This document shows positions 60,506 to 64,000 of a stretch of DNA of 64,000 nucleotides, one piece after another. Where the stretch lies: positions 144,460,001 to 144,524,000 of the forward strand of contig JBITNC010000001.1 in NCBI GenBank assembly GCA_050084985.1. The letters are read 5' to 3'. This DNA comes from Nageia nagi. Taxonomy: Eukaryota; Pinophyta. The stretch's first letter is position 1. Each line of letters begins with the position of its first letter. The notes beneath the pieces were generated by a model. The model did not search any database. It saw only the letters and a program-made list of their open reading frames with translations, and was not told where the DNA came from. A program made the translations under genes and the position numbers.

Positions 60506-61020
60506 TGAAAGGAGAGTAAGAATGCACCTCTTCCTCTTAACCCAAGATCTTCTTAAAGGAACCTCTCTAATCTACAACTATAAACTCAAGAACTAAATCA
60601 CACAAAGTAGACACAAGCATGTATAATAGTTCCTATCAACATGAGAGTAGTCCACTTTAAATCTAAGCTTTACTACTTCTCTTCTCAAGAACTCTCTTAC
60701 AAACTATATCTCTCTACAAACTAGTAGCATAAGAATATTTTCTACAAGTATGTAAAATGCATAAGGGAAGCCCTCTATGTAGAGAACTTATGCACATAGG
60801 ATGTGCGTCCCCATGGGTGGGTATGGCCATGAGATTCCCATGAGCTTAAGTGAAGAACAAGTCTCACTATTTTTTAATTCACTAAATACTTAAAAGGTAT
60901 TTGAGGATACTTTTAAGTATTAAGTGTATTAATTAGTAAGTTACATAAAAATAAGATATATTATTCTTTAGATACTATCTTGATAATAATATATACTATA
61001 ATGAATTATTTGTTCTAACA
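60506..61020 (-). repeat. 5' LTR of copia relic H
   Basis: TGAAAGGAGAG to TTGTTCTAACA on the plus strand, 515 bases, TG...CA, with a primer site next to the inner end. It follows the same plan as the element D LTR (TAGTTCCTATCAAC...AGTAGTCCACTT near 60630; hairpin at 60886-60920). The rest of H lies to the left across element G; no coding part or second LTR was found. Confidence 0.65.
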
Positions 61021-61023
61021 ATA

Positions 61024-61625
61024 TGATATGAACATAATTTCATGGGCTACAATGATTATAGGATAAGCACAAATTGGATTTTCAAAAAAAGGCCTTAATA
61101 TGTTGAGATGTTTACTAAGATTTGGTTGCATATTAGTGAAGACTTTGAAGAACTCAGGACAACTTGAAGCATCAAATTTTGGACAAATTTGAGCTTACTA
61201 CTTTATATCTTTGCTCTATGTTTGCAAATCAGTACGTTGCAAACTGATTAGTCTAATCCATAACCGACCAACGGGTTAGGACACACCATAATCGACCCAC
61301 CAACGAGCAAACCGACCAACCAACTAGCAATGTTTCCTATGTGTCATTTCTTTGCATTTTGGCATTTCATTTCAAGTTCGTTTTATTTTCCAGCTTGTAA
61401 GCTAAAGGGAAAAGGTCACCTATGACCTCTTATGTGATGTGTGATGTGTGATGTATGATGTATTAACAATGTATTCAAGTGTGTAAGTGTGTGAATTGCA
61501 TTCTCAATAAACATTTGGTGTTGGTTAAAATTCTTGTTCTCCATTGTTGAGTTTGTTGTTCATACTTTGAGTTGTAGAGTTGAATTGTAGAGCAATTCAT
61601 TTATTTGAAAGTGTTTAATAACTTC
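61024..61625 (+). repeat. 5' LTR of element I
   Basis: Right end ATAACTTCA at 61625, two bases before the primer site. The left end is uncertain: TGATATGAAC at 61024 or TGTTCTAACA at 61011, the latter overlapping the LTR of H. TTTATATC near 61203 may be the TATA box. It contains degenerate CCGACCAAC repeats (61262-61330) and (GATGTGT)n at 61437-61462. Confidence 0.55.
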
Positions 61626-61627
61626 AT

Positions 61628-61640
61628 TTTGTATCAGAGC
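61628..61640 (+). promoter_or_regulatory. Primer-binding site of element I
   Basis: TTTGTATCAGAGC, one base from TGGTATCAGAGC (initiator tRNA-Met). Confidence 0.85.
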
Positions 61641-61714
61641 TTTGTTGGATCAGTTTGGATTCAAGAAGAAGAAGAGACAAAAAGGCAAGCAACTCAAATT
61701 CAATCACCATTACA

Positions 61715-62600
61715 TAATTTGATGGAGGTGACTATGAGTATTGGAGTGTCCGAATGAAGACTCTCTTAAAGGAAAAAGGCTATTGGGATATTGTAGAAGC
61801 TGGCTACAATGATCCTACAGATTGGATTACCTTGAGTGTAGATGCAAAGAAAGAAGAAAAGGAGAATGAGAGACAAAACTCCATGGCTTTGTCCTTCATA
61901 CAAGTAGCTTTGGACAAGAGCATCTTCCCCAAAATCTTAGCTTGTATCTCAACCTAAGCATTGGCAGTATTGAGAGAAGGCTATCAAGGGAGCCTCAAAG
62001 TGAAAGAAGTAAAAATCCAAACATTGAGAAGGGAGTTTGAGAACATGAAGCAAGAAGAGAAGGAGATTACTGGAGATTATTGTGTGAGAGTGAAAGCCAT
62101 AATCAATAAAATGGCCACTCTTAGAGAGAAGAGAGAGAAGGAGGTTGTCATCAAGAAGGTTTTGAGAACCTTAACAAAGAAATTTGATCATGCTACACTT
62201 ATTATTGAAGAGATAAAAGATCTCTTGACTATGTAAATTAATAATTTAATTGGCTCTCTCACATCACATGAAGAGAGAATGTCAAAGAGAATAAGAGCAA
62301 GAACAAGTAATAGTGATGAGCAAGCATTCTCCATAAAAGAGCATGAAGGACAAGGTAGAGCTACAAGAGAAAGAGGTAGATCCGAAAGAGGAGGAAGAAG
62401 AGGTTCTTTTGGAAGAGGAAAAGGAAGAATGCAAAATTCAAAAAATGAACCAGTATCATCATCAAGGGGAAGACACTCCGAAAGAGGAGCTGATAGAGGT
62501 AGAGATAAAAGAAATATGCAATGCTATTACTGTAATAAATTTGGCCATCTTGAGTATGAATACAGAATGAAGCAAGCACATGAAGGCAAAGCTGTAAATT
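61715..62600 (+). pseudogene. gag of element I
   Basis: Opens near 61720 with FDGGDYEYWSVRMKTLLKEK; segments 61754-61957, 61961-62236 and 62279-62863 are separated by stops. Blocks: RQNSMALSFIQVALDKSIFP, LRREFENMKQEEKEITGDYC, IINKMATLREKREKEVVIKK then VLRTLTKKFDHATLIIEEIK, a Gly/Arg-rich basic tail (62355-62510) and CYYCNKFGHLEYEYR, a CCHC knuckle with the last Cys changed to Tyr. Confidence 0.88.
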
Positions 62601-63097
62601 ATGGAGAAGAAGAGCATAGTTATGGTGAAGAGCAATTATTCCTGTCAATGACAAGCTCTCAAAAACTTGAAGATGAGACTTGGCTATTGGATAGTGGGTT
62701 CTCAAATCACATGACTGGTGAGAAATCTTTGCTCTCCTCAATTGATAACTCCTATAAATCTAGTGTGAGATTGGAGATTATTGGCAAAGGAGAGATGCAA
62801 GTTTTGTCAAAGAAAGGAACCATGAAGGTAAAGAACATTTACTACATTTTGGATTTAAAATAAAGTTTATTAAGTATTGGTCAAATGCTTGAAAAGAATT
62901 ATAAATTGGTGTTTGAAGATAAAATATGTAAGATATATGATAAAAATCATGGTGAGAGACTTGTGACTATTGTCCATATGATTGAAAATAAACTCTTTCT
63001 TGTAAAATTTCTTGAGAAAGATGGTGGTTATGTTTTTATGGGGATTAAGGACAAGAGTAAACTTTGGCATATGAGGCTTGGGCACTTGAATTTTTAG
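62601..63097 (+). pseudogene. Protease and pre-integrase region of element I
   Basis: DETWLLDSGFSNHMTGEKSL near 62670 is the copia protease active site (DSG). VKNIYYILDLK-stop-SLLSIGQ ends the protease, then 62885-63097 has MLEKNYKLVFEDKICKIYDK and the pre-integrase SKLWHMRLGHLNF. The stop in DLK(H/Q)-x-LLS is at 62862. Confidence 0.85.
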
Positions 63098-63946
63098 AGT
63101 TTGAAAACTCTTTTACAAATGGTGAGAGGGCTTCCATAAGTAGAAGAAAGTAAAGATGTGTATGAAGGGTGTGCACTAGGAAATCAAACAAGGAGTAAGT
63201 TTCCAAAAATTGAAGCATGGAAAGCCAAACACCCTCTCTAATTGGTCCATAGTGATATTTGTGGGCCTATGGAAACTCAAAGTTTTGGTAAATCTTTTTA
63301 TTTTATCATTTTTATTGATGATTTCATATGAATGAGTTGGGTTTATTTTATCTCAAGAAAAGATGAAGCATTTGATTGTTTTAAGGAATTCAAATTATTT
63401 GTTAAGAAGTAAAGTGTGCATAGTGTGAAGTGTTTGAGAAGTGATAGAGGAGGGGAATACTATAGTAATGAATTTTTCCAATTTTGTAAAGAGAATGGCA
63501 TTAGGAGATACCTTACATCTCCTTACACACCATAGCAAAATGGTGTAGTAGAAAGGAAAAATAGGACTCTTATTGAAATGGTAAGAAGCATGATGCAAAG
63601 TAAAAAATTACCAAACATTTATTGGACTGAAGCAATAAGGACAACGATGTACATTTTGAACCAGTCTTCTACAAGAAGCTTGGACAAAATTACCCCTTAT
63701 GAAGCTTGGTTTGAAAGAAAACCAAATTTGGAACACTTGAGAGTGTTTGGGTGTCTTGTATATGTGCACATTAATGATAAAAAGATGAGAAATTTGGATG
63801 CAAAATTTGAGCCTTGTGTGTTTATAGGATATTGTGAGCATTCAAAAGCCTACAAATTCTATAATCCCAAGAGCCACAAAATAATTGTATCAAGAGATGC
63901 AATTTTTGATGAAGGGGGAGAATACAGAAATAAAAAATTACAGTAG
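63098..63946 (+). pseudogene. Integrase of element I
   Basis: YEGCALGNQTRSKF, then LVHSDICGPMETQSFGKSFY (first catalytic Asp present), FIDDFI-TGA-MSWVYFISRKDE, KCLRSDRGGEYYSNEFFQFC (second Asp present), SPYTP-TAG-QNGVVERKNRTLIE (catalytic Glu present) and the open part 63578-63946 with NIYWTEAIRTTMYILNQSST, RVFGCLVYVHINDKKMRNLD, CVFIGYCEHSKAYKFYNPKS, IIVSRDAIFDEGGEY. All three catalytic residues survive; only stops disable it. The RT would start beyond 64000. Confidence 0.88.
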
Positions 63947-64000
63947 TGTTCTTAAAGAAGAGAGTTTGGAGGAGAAAGAAGCAGCAAAAGAGCATCCCAG

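Larger units (their letters stand above)
61024..64000 (+). mobile_element. Element I: Ty1/copia retrotransposon, 3' part beyond window
   Basis: 5' LTR, initiator-tRNA-Met primer site, gag, protease and integrase follow in copia order on the plus strand; RT and RNase H are outside the window. About nine point stops but few frameshifts. The protein is similar in layout to G (gag opening, RGR-rich tail, CCHC, WLLDSG). Confidence 0.85.

Noticed and set aside
62361-62741. 126-codon minus-strand frame
   Set aside because: Antisense of the Arg/Gly-rich gag tail and protease of element I.

Overview
The window looks like nuclear DNA of a large-genome land plant. It is AT-rich, has no intact host gene, and is filled with decayed, nested Ty1/copia and Ty3/gypsy LTR retrotransposons. 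Remnants of a plant-specific PPR-DYW gene support a land plant. The dense, old, nested elements and the degenerate gypsy families suggest a gymnosperm, but that is inference; no species is claimed.

Layout. 1-8574: minus-strand gypsy-like element A, whose 3' LTR is cut by the window edge. It keeps gag, protease and the integrase C-terminus but lacks reverse transcriptase, RNase H and the integrase core, and carries a large accessory reading frame. A sits in an older plus-strand Tat-like gypsy relic, B (8575-12500). 13080-13760: telomere-like (CTAACC)-rich array. 17380-23500: relics, including a Tat gag and two related exon-like units. 21450-27640 (minus): pieces of a PPR-DYW gene, including a head-to-tail duplication of about 965 bp. 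27640-28440: AT-rich and degenerate tandem repeats.

28540-43290: three-layer nest. A minus-strand copia relic (3' half 28540-30813, 5' half 42022-43290) is split by a plus-strand chromovirus fragment (30813-42020), itself split by a complete copia element D (31938-40655: 488-bp LTRs, TSD ATACT). 43770-45804: short non-autonomous copia-type element F whose primer-binding site is repeated four times. 46800-53735: mostly relics, including a 265-bp tandem repeat, a probable solo LTR and a TIR-bounded element that may carry a host exon.

53740-61020: D-related copia relic H (leader plus 5' LTR), interrupted by a nearly complete copia element G (54345-60478). 61020-64000: copia element I, plus strand, running off the window end.

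Across the elements many in-frame stops are TAG or TAA where the family normally has glutamine, as expected from decay of methylated cytosine. The most unusual unit is element A: a pol-deleted element with a protease fused to an integrase C-terminus and a coiled-coil accessory ORF. All domain calls are by reading motifs; no database search was run.
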